Below are positions 45,960 to 57,635 of a stretch of 64,000 nucleotides of DNA, in pieces. Under the pieces are notes generated by a model. That model made no database searches. It saw only the letters and a list, made by a program, of their open reading frames with translations, and had not been told where the DNA came from. A program made the position numbers and the translations under genes. This stretch comes from Cryptomeria japonica (Eukaryota > Streptophyta > Pinopsida > Cupressales > Cupressaceae). Positions within the stretch are counted from its first letter, which is position 1. Every line of letters starts with the position of its first letter. The stretch lies in assembly GCF_030272615.1 (NCBI RefSeq), contig NC_081414.1, positions 825,248,896 through 825,312,895 of the forward strand. The letters are read 5' to 3'.

Positions 45960-46225
45960 ATATGAGTCATTTTACAATGATGCCAAGTTGGCTTACAAAG
46001 ATTTTACAATAATAAGCAAAATATAATATAACAAAAATCCTGTCGGCCTCTATGCTAGTATGCTTCCTTTCTCTACTGGTGCTGGTGGTCTAAGTGCCGG
46101 TGTAGAGTTTGATCTTGCTAGTGTCTGTGTAATGCCTTGTCGGTGCCATAGGATTGTAGGGTTGCCATCAATGACAAAACCTTCAATCACCTACAATGTC
46201 TCATTGGAGTGTGCATATGCCAACA
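45951..46225 (-). repeat. Truncated 5' LTR of the nested element
   Basis: Equivalent to 42801-43074 of the intact LTR. Its outer end CCAACA is preserved next to the AAGAG duplication; everything downstream of the U3 start is missing. Confidence 0.92.
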
Positions 46226-48159
46226 AAGAGAACCAGTCAAATGAAAATGAGGCTCTGGAGTTGCACACATGGAGTTACTGGTATGCAAATGGAAAGTGGT
46301 GTTGCCACAAATGCATAATGGTTGGAGATGGATGGCATGAAGATATCATGCACACTATCGGTATGCAGGCAGAAACATGTCAATTGGTAAACAAGGAGGA
46401 TAGCGACATACTGCCAAGTGGACTGAGAGATAAAAGTGAAGTGCTCTCAGTCTGATGAAGATGCACATGAAGAGTCATCTGAGATTGCTGCTGAGGACCA
46501 ACTTGATTGATGATCAGGCTGACATGATTCACCACCACAAGGAAGGTGAAGGTATGAAAGTTAACCAACAAGGCAAGATATACCGACAGGGCTAGAAAAT
46601 AGGTAAGCAAAGTGGGACCGGTAGTATGAAGCATATACCAGTTGTGTGGTATTGGACGGTGACCATGTTGGTTTGAAATAGTGAGCTAAGGTAGATATCG
46701 ACAAAGGTGCTAAGGGAAGACATACCAGCAAGGTTATTATACAACTGGTAGGGTTAGATGTCTAGTAGGTGTGCACTAGTTGAGTGTTTGGTTGGTGATC
46801 CTATCTAAACTAACACAGAGGTCTAAGCTGAGATGGATACGAACAGGGATGCGACATGGAGTTGAAGTGGCAAGCTTGCAGAGGTCAGTGAAATGTCATG
46901 ACAGTGAGGTTGTTGCAGAGTTGGTTGACATTTAATTTTGACTTTGACTGTTATCGATGCAGGATGTCTAGATATAGATCAAAGTAGGTGAAGCAAACCA
47001 TCGAACCATTTATGGCGATTGACCAAAAGATGAGCTGACAGATTGAATGCAGATTGCTAAAGATGGAAGGCATGCATTAGAAGGCATGATGTTGGCAATG
47101 ATGTACATGCAATCATCTTTGAGACATGATTTGAGAGATTTGATTGGATATGGTATGGCTCGTTGGTCGAAGAAGAAACCCTAATCACGCTAGTGTTTGA
47201 ATTTGTGTTTTTGTGGGAAAACCTGGATATATGTATGCATACCATTCAGTGACTTCATCAAAAATCATATAAATTGTGTGTTGGAGATGCAAACGGTGAG
47301 AGGGTTTAGCAGATGCTTAACCGATAAGATTAAAGCAACTGGTAAGAAAAAAAGAGGCTAAGTGTAGGGGAGAACCAATAGTGATCAAGCCTGCTAGAAG
47401 GCAGCTCAGGGTGAAGCAGTTATGTGCAGGACTGGCAGAGAAGATTCGACAGGCATAGAATAGAGCAGGGATGAACTGATAAGCTGAGTAACCATCAGTC
47501 AAGTGCAAAGTCTGTCAAATAAAAAACTGGTAGAGGTTGAGTCAACAAGAGAGAAACAAAGACATAAGGAGCCAGTAGTGAATTAGACAGTGGGTGATCA
47601 GATAGAGAGGAGACTGAGTGGAAGATAGAACACACGACCAATAAATTTGAGAAGGGAAACTGACAGAGAATTGAATCATTAGTAGTTATAGAACTCATTT
47701 ATAACTAGGCTATTACTTTTGTTATGAGATCATGTATTGTAATCACTGAGTTGGTAGGCTGTGTAGGGGTTGTAGCTCCTTTGGGCTAGTGCCCATAAAT
47801 AATAGGGGTTGGTGCTTCTTTGAGGTGGTGCCCATAAACTATCAAGGGTTGGTGATCCTTGGGTTGGTGTCCTAAAATTATAATACATTGATTTTACCAT
47901 GAGGCTGGATTGGAGCAGTAGACTCTAACAACATTTCTCATCAAGATTTTTCCCATCTTGGGTTTTCCTTGTATATACTGGTGTTATGGGATGTGCCCTT
48001 GTGTATGCTTGCATTGCATTCTCTTGATTTATCTTACCAGTAGACCCACTAGGTATTAGGATGATAACTGGTATTCACACATAGGGTAGATAAAGGGAAA
48101 AGTTTGTAAACCACTGATTCATCCCCCCCTCTCAGTGGCACATTGTGTCTAACACGTTC

Positions 48160-48900
48160 ATGGGCCGTGTTGGGTCAATCCAGTGGTGCATTAGAGATGT
48201 GTAGTGAAGTGGGTGGCCCTTCAACAAGGATGGTATAAAGAAAACTTTGATGGAGCATCAAAAGGAAATCCAAGAGTTTTAGGGGAAGGATTTGTAAACA
48301 AAGATTAGTTGGGGAATATTCTGGTGATGGGAGCACAAAAATTATCGGTGGGCATGAACAATGAGGCTGAGGCTAAATCAACAATGTTGGCTATTTGTTG
48401 GGGTATAAAATTGGGAATTCCAAACTTACACCTAGAAGGTGACTCCAAAATAATTATCAATACAATTATTAAAGGGGAGGCCCAAGCTTGGCATCTCAAC
48501 AAATTTATTTTCACTATGTGTGGAGGGAGGGGAATGAGGTGGCAGATGTACTCTCAAAGTGGGTGACATCATTTGCTGATGTGGATGAAATTCATGTGGA
48601 GGATTTCAAAAATCTCATAGAGGATGAAATGGACGGGGAAGTACAACATAGAAATTAATTGCAATTATTACTCAGTAAGGCATATAATGTAGGAAATGTG
48701 ATGTTTGTATTATTTAAAGGTGATCGAGCCCATTTTTGTTTTGTCTTGGAGTTGTTGATGTCAAGGTGTCAGTAAGGATGGAAGCCACTTTTATGCTCTA
48801 CACATCTAAGCAAAAGTTAGCATTTGTAGGTGATGTCACTACAAAATGAATCAAGTGCATTTTCAAGAATGGAGATGAGGCATTTGTGTAGATAATGGAG
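48160..48900 (+). pseudogene. LINE RNase H fragment
   Basis: The plus-strand frame from about 48190 gives the LINE-type C-terminal RNase H: the QGWYKENFDGASKGNP block (first Asp), NNEAEAK (Glu), LEGDSKI (Asp), then, after a frameshift near 48515, YVWREGNEVADVLSKW (last Asp). A TAG at about 48306-48308 interrupts the first half. It closes at a stop near 48657 and about 240 bp of non-coding tail follows. The four acidic residues of the active site are all still readable. The 5' side is truncated at the Copia element's target site. Confidence 0.8.
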
Positions 48901-51130
48901 GTGAGTTCACTTTTACACTTGTAGAAGTGAACTAATAGACATAGAGACAAATATGTAATTCTGCAACAAGCATCCTAATAGGACCCAATTTTCTAGAATG
49001 CTATGGCAAATTGATTCCCTATATTTGTCACACTAGCTCCTTATTATATTTAAAGTAATATATATATATATATATCATTTTATTATATTTAAATCTATTT
49101 TTTTAATTATAAAGGAAATTAAATTAATATTTTGGGAGACCACATGTAATTAACTAATATTTTTAGGAAATTTGTCATCCAAATAGAATTATATCATGAT
49201 ATCATATCATGTTGAATTGCTTAACACTATGAAGAGTTTTATATAGAATTTCTCTAGACATATCTTACCAATATGCTCTATTGCTTTAAAATTATTTAAA
49301 TACACACCTACTATACTTTGTCTTTATTTTATTTATCACAATTGGATATCACTAGATTTAGAGAATTTTGCACCATTATATAGACTTTAATGAATCAATC
49401 ACACAAATATGGTGAAGTACCTTTTAATGAATCAATCACACAAATATGGTGAAGTACTTTAATGTAATACCCATTTTTGACACATCTTTATATTCTTCTC
49501 TATACAATATTTTACCATAAATATATGAATCAAATTTATTATACTAAATCCTTCAAAAGTTTTCTTTTCTCTAGATATGTGTATGAGAATGGAATCACAT
49601 TTCTTTTGGGAATTAATTATTCTTTTAGCAATCCACTAAAAAATGTATACTTGTAATTTGTTTTTATTTATGTGAGATTTATAAGGATTATGTTATCTTA
49701 GAATTGAATTGTATATAATATATAGTATTTTATATTAAATTTTATAAATAATCTTATTCTAGTACTATTCTATTTCTATGCTTATTAAAATTTTGAATTC
49801 GTCAATTAAATCTATCATTTACTATCTTGGTTCAATTTTGGAAATATAGAATTGTTCTAAGTCCTTTTTATGCTCATTAATATGGACTTTGAACTTTTAA
49901 ATTTAAACTATTCGAATAGGGTCCATGTCTCCCTTCCTTATGACTTGTTATGGGCCAACTGAAGTATAAACTATTTAAATTACACACTAGCATATAGTAT
50001 TTAAAGACCACCCTTAATTCATTTGAATCATCAAAGAACTATCTAGAAATATTTCACAACTAGAAATACAAAAGGACATAAAAGTGTTAAATTAATATTA
50101 CATTAACATCTCAAAAGCATATTGTATGACTTTGTATTATCTTTGATCCTTGTGCACATCATTGTTGGATAAACCCACCTGGGAGCTTGACCAAAGGAGA
50201 ATAAATCCTTATGTAGTAAGATCTGAAATGGTATTTATAAACACCATTTTCGTAGATATACATCATATACATAGATGTGAATAAGTTGCAAAAAATTCAA
50301 ATTAAAGAACTTGAGATTTGTGATCCCAATTTCATTTCCATGTGTAAGTTTACTTAAGAATCCATTGAGGTCACTTTGACATTTGTATTAGTGAAACAAT
50401 AGTCATATAGAAAAATTTATAATTCAACAACAACCATCCTAATAGGTCATTATCTTCTAAAGCCATGGTGAATTAGTTTCCAACATTTATCACAAAATTT
50501 TCCTTATTATACTTAAAGCTATATACCTTTTTATTATATTATTTAGTTCTTGCACCAATGAATAATATATTGTATTATTTATTATCAATTTCAACTTATA
50601 TATAACTAAATTTATTAGTTTTTGAATTACTTTATGTATTTATTTAGACTAAATTTTTATGTCTTATTTTTCGTTACAATTATATAGAAGGTAAATTAAT
50701 AATTTGGGAGACCTTATGTAACTAGCTAATATTTTTAGAGAAATGATGCTTCATCAAAGATGTATATGAGTCATATCATGATATAACATTTACTTATTTA
50801 ACACTATGTAGATTTTTATAGAATTTATCTAGACATATCTGATCAATATGTTTCATTGCCTTAAAAATATTTTGCACGCACACCACAACCTTTTCTTTAT
50901 TTTATTTATCATAATGGCATGCCACTAGATTTAGAAAATCTTTGCACTATTATAAGTAATTTAATGAACAATCACTAAAATATATCGAACTACCCTTTTG
51001 TGGAAATCTTTTATGCCATCCATACATTCTTGACACATTTCTTCATATTTACACTCTTTTCTATACAATATTTTACCATAAATATAGGAATGATTTTATT
51101 ATATTGAATCATTAAAAAATATTTCCCTTA
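48901..51130. repeat. AT-rich long-unit repeat array, right block
   Basis: Continues the array of 30840-34216 with the same ordered words: CAACAAGCATCC (48964), AGACATATCTTACCAATATG (49258), ATGTGTATGAGAATGGAATCACATTT (about 49575), GCTTGACCAAAGGAGAATAA (about 50185) and CAACAACCATCC (about 50427). The period here is about 1,465 bp. No coding potential. Confidence 0.75.
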
Positions 51131-51179
51131 AGGAGTAATTCTTATTTTAGCATGATAATAAAAATATAATTAAATTAAT

Positions 51180-51192
51180 TCGATCAAAAAAA
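51180..51192 (+). mobile_element. Possible 13-nt retroposon tail with 16-bp duplication
   Basis: TCGATCAAAAAAA lies between two copies of ATATAATTAAATTAAT (51164-51179 and 51193-51208). The insert resembles the GATCGAAAAAAA tail of the retroposed copy at 21244-22072, so it may be an extremely 5'-truncated LINE-mediated insertion. A plain tandem duplication is the alternative. Confidence 0.4.
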
Positions 51193-51208
51193 ATATAATT
51201 AAATTAAT

Positions 51209-51637
51209 AATTAGTATGTTGTTCTAGCAGGAAATGATCATAGATTAGAAAAAAATGATAAAAGAAAAGAAACAAAACAAGATATTTAGCTAAAACAAAA
51301 AATTAAGTGCATCTAGAACTGATAAAAAGAACTTAAATTGAAAATAAAACACTTAATTAATTATTTAATACTACAATAATAGGGCAACACTTTTTAATGT
51401 CCAACCAAAGTTTTCTTTGAAAGATACCATTTCTAGTATCTTTTTTAGAGTTTCATACAGATTCTAATCAAGCTTAGATCCATCCACATTATTTTTTATC
51501 CATCAAAATGACCTTCCCTAACTTTGTGTTTGCTATCAAATTTGGCATAATTGGTTTAGGAATTAATCTTGTCTTCTCCCTAAGTAGTAAAATTATTCAT
51601 CAAGATGTCATTCACATGATCTTTTGGTACATTTTTG
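51209..51637. other. Spacer
   Basis: AT-rich; no gene identified. Confidence 0.45.
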
Positions 51638-51733
51638 TTGGGAGTTGTTGTCATTGGTATCAATCCTCAACTTGTGTGTTGTCATTGATGATATGCTCAA
51701 TGTTGTGTTGTGTTTGTTAGATTGTGAGGATAT

Positions 51734-53544
51734 TGTTGGCAATTGTTGTCATTGATGTCTAGAGTGCAGATGTATGATGGTTGAAGATATTCTTTGTTCT
51801 AGATGTCCATCTTCTTGGTGTTTGATGTCTACACTCAGTATGTTGTAACGATGCTTATAGTGTTAGAGATCAATGATGGTGTTAAACCTCATGTTTGGAT
51901 AATAGAGATGGTATCATATTAAGATGGGGACTAGACGAATTAAGATAAGAATTAGAGGTATTAAGATGAGGACCAGAAGCATGATGCTGAAGTGATGTGT
52001 TTCTAATAATCTTGTGCATATTACAAGTTGTGGTATCTCTCTTATTGCTCTTGAGAGAGAAAGTGTTTCTACAAAGTTGTTGTATGCCTTAGAAGTTGGT
52101 GAAGAATGAAAATGCAAGATGTGTTGAAGACTGTCTAGGAGGATGCTCCTTTTTTCTCCACATTTGATGCTATGGTTTTGCAGTTTTAGACTTAACATGT
52201 ATGTTATGTGGATGTTGCACTCCTATCTTTTCAAGTCCTTGGTCTTGCAGCAAATGTTGTTGGTAAATATAGTATAATGGCAGGATGGTTGTTTGTTAGA
52301 ATTGGTCTAGAAAATGCTCTGTATTTCTTCGCATTAATGTTGCTATTATTGTGGTTTAGTGGACATGCTTATAATGTTTATGAATTGTCTTTGTTCACAT
52401 TTCAGGTGATGGTGTGTACTGCAAGTATGATTGTTGATGTTTTGTTTCACGTCTATGTTTCTCGACCTTCTAGATATGAAGAGCTTTGTATCAATTAGGT
52501 CGTGTTAGCTTTTTTTGGCTTGAGAGTATGAAATAAGTATATAGAAGTGTTGTTGGATGCTCAAGGGATTTTTTGTGGTTCGCATGATGTTTCTTAATCT
52601 ATTTGGTGATGCATTGTGTCTAGAGTTGATTTTTTGAGTAACATGTGGCTGTCTAATCAATAGGGATTATTGTCTTTCTTGAGCTATACTTTTGTGAGTC
52701 TACGCTAGCATTGGAGGATGTGATGAGTTGTATTAGGTCCCAATATGCCTTGTGATGATCTACATTGAGTGAATTCATTTGGGAGTTATGTTTTTGGGCC
52801 AAATGGTTAAGTGCTACATGGTTCCTCTACACCTTACACTGATGCTAACTTGGGAGGTTTTACACTAGCATGTGTGATATTTGGGACCACATTGACTGAT
52901 GTATTGAGATTTTTAGTTCCTCTCTATTTCCTAGTTTATATCACTTTCACCACAATTGTGTTTTTTGTGGCCAACTTATCGGGACCATTATTTATCCCTT
53001 ATTCTAGATGGCCTAATTGGATTTTTGAGATGATGAGGAGGATATAAACAGAAGTTCAAATCATGGTGGATTGGTGTGGATTGAAAAATATACAAAATTG
53101 AGGTTGCAAATGTGTGTGGTGGGAGTTTTGGAGCTAAATTATTATTGGATGTAGTGATGTTAAAGGACTATTCATTGTAAATCAAGTTTTCATATATCTT
53201 TCCCCAAGGTAGTGAGCCTCAGTTTGTAAGTCCTTTATGTATCTTGCCTTAAGGAATTGATCTTCAACAACATGTCCTTTCAGGAGTAGTGTGCTTTGCT
53301 AGGCAATGAGCCTTAAAAAAAATTTGTCATATTTTCATATATTGTGAGATCTATATCTCTCATCTTGGTTTTTCCCTTCTTGGGTTTTCCACATAAATTT
53401 GGTGTCCTCTTGTGCATTAGTGTTCATTTCTTTTTCTTTGTTTGTTGCTAATCACATTAGTGTTTTGGAATTTGAATTGTGCTTAAAGTTGAATTTTTGA
53501 ACAAGACTTATTCACCCCCTCTTAGTCTTGTAGTGTGTTTGACA
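51734..53544 (+). repeat. 5' LTR of a degenerate Copia element, about 1.81 kb
   Basis: Starts TGTTGGCAATTGTTGTCATTGATG and ends TGTTTGACA, followed by a primer site. It carries the TTTTTCCC..GGGTTTTCCAC region (about 53370-53393), ATTCACCCCC (about 53509) and a 22-bp minisatellite (three units, about 51918-51985). Directly before it, 51638-51733 resembles the first about 95 bp of a related LTR, a possible earlier fragment. Confidence 0.82.
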
Positions 53545-53560
53545 ATTGGTATCAAAGCCA
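53545..53560 (+). promoter_or_regulatory. Primer-binding site
   Basis: ATTGGTATCAAAGCCA follows the LTR directly; tRNA-iMet type with one change. Confidence 0.85.
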
Positions 53561-53604
53561 AGTTCCTCAAAGGAAGCTTACCTGATTGAGGAAAGGATCA
53601 AGAT

Positions 53605-55000
53605 GACACACTATCTAGATCTTACAAGGCACTAAAGTTTGATGGAATTAACTACACCTTTTGGAAAGTTAGAATGGACATGGATATTTGTCCTCTTTAG
53701 GGTTTGGTTTATGAAACTCAATTAGAGATGGTTATGTACCTTCTCCTACTCATCCAACATATCCAACCAAGATTAGGGTTGTATGAAAATAATGACAAAG
53801 GAAGAAATGCAATCATGAATAGATTAGCAAATTTAGAACTTGTGAAGGTGATGCACTGTGGTATTTCTAAAGAGATGTGGGAGAAACTTAACAATATTTA
53901 TGAAGGATATGATAAGGTAAAGAAAATAAATTTGCAAAATTTCAAGTGCAAGTTTGAGAATTTGAAGATGTCTGAATATGAAGACATTGCTAGATATATG
54001 CTCTGGGTTGATGAAGTAGTAACTAGCATTAGAGTTATAGGTGTCGAATTAAAAGACAATGAAGTTGTGAAAAAGGTACTTAGAGCTCTTCCTAAATCTT
54101 ATAGTCATAAGGTATCTACTATTTAGGAAAGGACCTGATAAATATTCAATGGATCAACTATATGGTGTTTTGACTAGTTTTGAGAATTTTTGAGATGAGA
54201 GAGTTTGGTAAAGATGCTACTAAAAGAGAAGTTTCTTTTAAACTTAGAAAAAATGAAGAAGATGATGATTTTGATTAGATTGATGGCTTTGATGAAGTTA
54301 ACGCATATTTTGAAATATGATTGAATAAAGGAACCAAAAAATACAAAGGTAAGCTACCTTTCAAATATTTTAATTATGGAAGAATTGGTAATTTTGCATG
54401 TAAATGTACCTTTAGAGAATCCGTTGGTAACAATAAAAGAGAAAAGTTCAATAAAATTTGTTATTATAAGCAAAACACTTATTCTTAAAAAGATGAGGAT
54501 CAAGTTGATTCAAATGATGAAACTCTTTTCTTATCCTTGAAATTTTATGACAAAAAGAATGATGTTGAAAAATGTAAAGAGTTTGGTACCTTGTAGGCTA
54601 ACAAAAATAATGAAAAATCAATGGTTGTGTACTAACTTCCATGTGAAAGAAGAAGAAAATGCTTTGGTGGTTTATAATGGATGTTCTCATTAGATGATTG
54701 GTGACAAAGGGAAGATCATCATCCTTAAGAAGTGGAACAGAGGATCAATGAGGTTTGGTGATGAAGGCTTTGCAAAAATTTATGGAAAGGGTACTATAAC
54801 AATTGATGGTAAGAACAAGACAAAGGATGTTTTTTACGTTAAGGGATTGAACCATAATCTTCTCAATGTGAGTCAGATGTGCAAAAAAGGATACAATCTC
54901 ACATTTCATTGAAAATGTTATGAAATTAGAAAAAGTAATTCAAAAATATTAGTTATAGAAGGAACAAGGATGGATGGAAATGTTTATCATCTAAAGGAGG
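53605..55000 (+). pseudogene. gag: Copia gag and protease remnant
   Basis: Heavily decayed gag: LKFDGINYTFWKVRMDMD (from about 53632), a TAG at 53698-53700, then a UBN2-type stretch open from 53704 to the TAG at 54124 with the marks SKEMWEKLNNIYEG and LPKSYSHKV. The zinc knuckle near 54370 has lost most of its ligands. The protease motif at about 54675 reads YNGCSH, so the catalytic Asp of DSG is gone. GSMRFGDEGFAKIYGKGTI and GLNHNLLNVSQM then match the Copia pre-integrase region. Coding stops where an inverted LTR piece begins. Several frames are involved. Confidence 0.82.
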
Positions 55001-56290
55001 ATATTACACATGCTAGCACATAGCCTCCTAAATCAGTAATAGGGTAATGTGTAGGAAAACTATGTAGCACATTACTACTCGACCCAAAAACACTTTCTCC
55101 AAATGGATTATCATAATGCAGATCCCCACAACCCATAGTACGACTAGAATACAACTCAACATATCTTCTAATGCTAGCAAAAACCCCCAAAGATGCACCA
55201 CAAGAAGGATACCAAGCATTTTTAGCTAGATAACTACAAATTACCCTTACAACCAACATCAAACACAACGTAACACCAAATAGATCATCCAACTTCATTT
55301 GGACCACATAGAGGCATTCCATGAACCCTCAAAAACATCCTCATACAATTCTTCCATATTGTCAAGCCAAAACAAGTTGGAAAAACCAAACTGGTACAAA
55401 ATTCTTCATTATCAAAATGCTAGGAAAAATAGGCATGAGAAAAGACATCGATATACACAATTTCAAAAAACTTAATCATCTAAAATTTGAATTGAGACAC
55501 TACACAAATGTTATAAACATGTTCTCCAAGCTGCATCAATATAAACATCAATGCAAAGAATTCTCTAAACCACACCTAACCCATTATTAAACTACCAACA
55601 CCAAACACATTTTCTACATTACCAAGGACCTAAAAAGATAGAAGTGCAATATCCATAGAGCATACACAATATATCCAGAACTATTAGGCTATCTTACCAA
55701 ATGTAGAGGTATTTAGAGAATTCTTCTAGAATAAATTAAACATACTTTCCTAAATTCACCTACAAGTCATCAATATTTGAAGACTAGGATACCTTAAAAC
55801 ACCATTTTCTCATTTAAGAAAGATAATACAGTGACTTGCAGTATGCACAAGATCATCCAAAAAACATATCTTCAACAACATGCTTCTAATCCTCATCTTA
55901 ATATTTCTAATCCTTATCTCAATGCTTCAAATCCTTATCTAAATGCTTCTAATCCTTATCTTAGTAAGATATCCTCATGATACTATCTCTGCTATCCAAT
56001 TATGAACATCATCACTGCCATAAGTATCTGCATACATTGTAGTACATCAACACCATGAAGGTAGACATCCACAACATAGAACATATTCACTCATCAACCA
56101 ATTGCACTCATACATTCAATGACCACACACAAAATCTCTAATTTACTTCTCAATAATGCATCAACACCAAGAAGGTGGACATCTACAACAAAAAATATCT
56201 TCACTCATCAACCAACTGCACTAATACATTCAATGACCACACACATAATCTTGTCCTTCTCAATACTGTGGGTTGACATCAATGACAACA
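55001..56290 (-). repeat. Inverted LTR fragment related to 51734-53544
   Basis: Read on the minus strand from 56290, the order matches the plus-strand LTR: GTTGTCATTGATG start, a 22-bp minisatellite (about 55877-55975, four to five units), then CTAGCATTAGAAGATATGTTGAGTTG and GCTAGCATGTGTAATAT. It stops before the terminal C-rich end. A 115-bp tandem duplication occurs at about 56043-56270. It joins the gag remnant near 55001 with no primer site or PPT. Confidence 0.75.
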
Positions 56291-57068
56291 CTTAGTCATC
56301 AATGAAAATAACTTTTCAAACTACAAATAGCCTCAAGTTGGTGATTTGTTCACTTCAAATGATTTTAAACTCACTTTGATGTCACTTAATGTAATTATAG
56401 ATGGAGAGCCTAGAGAAGGATTCTTTGACCATGTAGTTTATTGTTGACGCATTAATTTAATAATAGATCAATCTCATTGATTCAATATCATATAATGATT
56501 ACAATGACACATAGGCCTACCACATATAGATTATAAATTGGATTGGAAGCCCTAGAAGCTTATATACAAATATATAAAAAAGAATTGCTATCACTCTACT
56601 ATTATCACCAATGAACTCTCTAAGTGAATCTCTAGATAATTTACCTATCTAGATATATTTATCTATATAATATCCTTATATATGAATCCAAGTAGTGTTT
56701 ATATATTAGCTTTGAGATTTAGGAATGATCTACATTAGCAACAAGGTATGCCAATTTTGATGTCCTATAAAACATATAGATTGGCCAAAATCTAGTGATG
56801 ATGTACTAGATGTTGAAGAATCTTGATGTGGTTCTTACTATAGGTTTATTTGGTCCCATAATGTCTTGTGATATGTTGGATAGAATTCCTTAAGGCATAA
56901 AAAGGATCTAGAAACCTTGTTCAACGACCTAAATACTAACTATTATGAACTTTGATCTTCTAACAATGACAACTTCCTATAATCTAATTCCAAAATTTTA
57001 GGATCTAGATATGATGTATGTCAATTATTTTAGAACTCTAATTCTCTACCATGAACTAAAATAATATT
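56291..57068. other. Spacer
   Basis: AT-rich; no gene or repeat boundary identified. Confidence 0.45.
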
Positions 57069-57342
57069 TGTAGACACATAAATCTGTCCACTTAATTAAT
57101 GAATACTTAGTATTTATTTGATTATTTAACCATCGATCAACAATTAATTAAATTAATATTTAATTAATTCAACCTAGCCCTCTTCTTCTATTAATTAAAT
57201 AAATTATTCAATTTATTTGATTTAATTTACTTAACCAAATTCAGACAATTAATTAAATAAATAAAACATATTTATTTAATTAATCCATCCCTGCACTTTT
57301 AAATAAATAAACATTTATTTAAATCCTCTTTATCCTTCACCC

Positions 57343-57444
57343 ACTTGCATTTTCCTAAAAAGGCAAGTTGCACACACATTAAAATAAAGAATATTTATAT
57401 TTATTTAAATCCCCATCCACTTGCATTCTCCTATAAATGCAAGT
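57343..57444. repeat. Recurring ACTTGC hairpins
   Basis: 57419-57427 and 57436-57444 form a perfect 9-bp stem (ACTTGCATT/AATGCAAGT) with an 8-base loop. 57343-57368 has the same layout with 6-bp arms. Single arms recur near 57736 and 57797. Confidence 0.75.
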
Positions 57445-57509
57445 TGCACCACTATTTTAACTAAATGAATTATTTATTTAAAATCCTATTTATCCTCACC
57501 CACTTGAAA

Positions 57510-57635
57510 CCTTTAATGGTTTCCTTTAAAGTCTTCAACCCTTTAATGGTTTCCTTCTAGAGTCTTCTTAAACCTTTAATAGTTTCCCTCAAAGTCTTCA
57601 AACCTTTAATGGCTTTCTTCTAGAGTCCTCTTAAG
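57510..57635 (+). repeat. 31-bp tandem repeat, four units
   Basis: CCTTTAATGGTTTCC starts at about 57510, 57540, 57572 and 57603, each followed by variants of TTCTAGAGTCTTC or CTCAAAGTCTTC. Confidence 0.85.

Larger units (their letters stand above)
42268..46225 (-). mobile_element. Nested pol-less element with rearranged 5' end
   Basis: Perfect AAGAG duplication (42263-42267, 46226-46230). On the minus strand the 3' LTR is intact (43074 to 42268), but the 5' LTR is only its first 275 bp (46225 to 45951). A 157-bp inverted copy of the 3' internal region (45803-45959) follows where the rest of the LTR, the primer site and any gag should be. Accessory-frame coding follows from 45802. It lacks pol and gag and cannot have moved again in this form. 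Confidence 0.92.
34226..48154 (+). mobile_element. Large Copia-type element, gag only, with two nested insertions
   Basis: Plus-strand element with LTRs of about 2.85 kb, a primer site at 37072, a degenerate gag (37137-39125), a non-coding remainder and a PPT at 41476-41487. A solo LTR (39901-41242) sits in its interior and another element (42268-46225) in its 3' LTR. Removing both leaves about 8.6 kb. No pol motif is present, so it is non-autonomous in its present form. The flanks are CATTC and CGTTC. The first two bases of the left LTR are TA where the right LTR has TG. Confidence 0.88.
41488..48154 (+). repeat. 3' LTR, interrupted by a nested element
   Basis: LTR sequence occupies 41488-42267 and 46231-48154 (46226-46230 is the second copy of the AAGAG duplication). 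The two parts match 34226-35006 and onward in the 5' LTR. It ends TGTCTAACA and the duplication partner CGTTC follows. It lacks two blocks of about 65-75 bp seen in the 5' LTR; the second loss has ACCATTCAG/ACCA microhomology. Confidence 0.9.

Noticed and set aside
54987-55322. 111-codon minus-strand open frame
   Set aside because: Lies in an inverted LTR fragment; the same region of the plus-strand LTR is not open.
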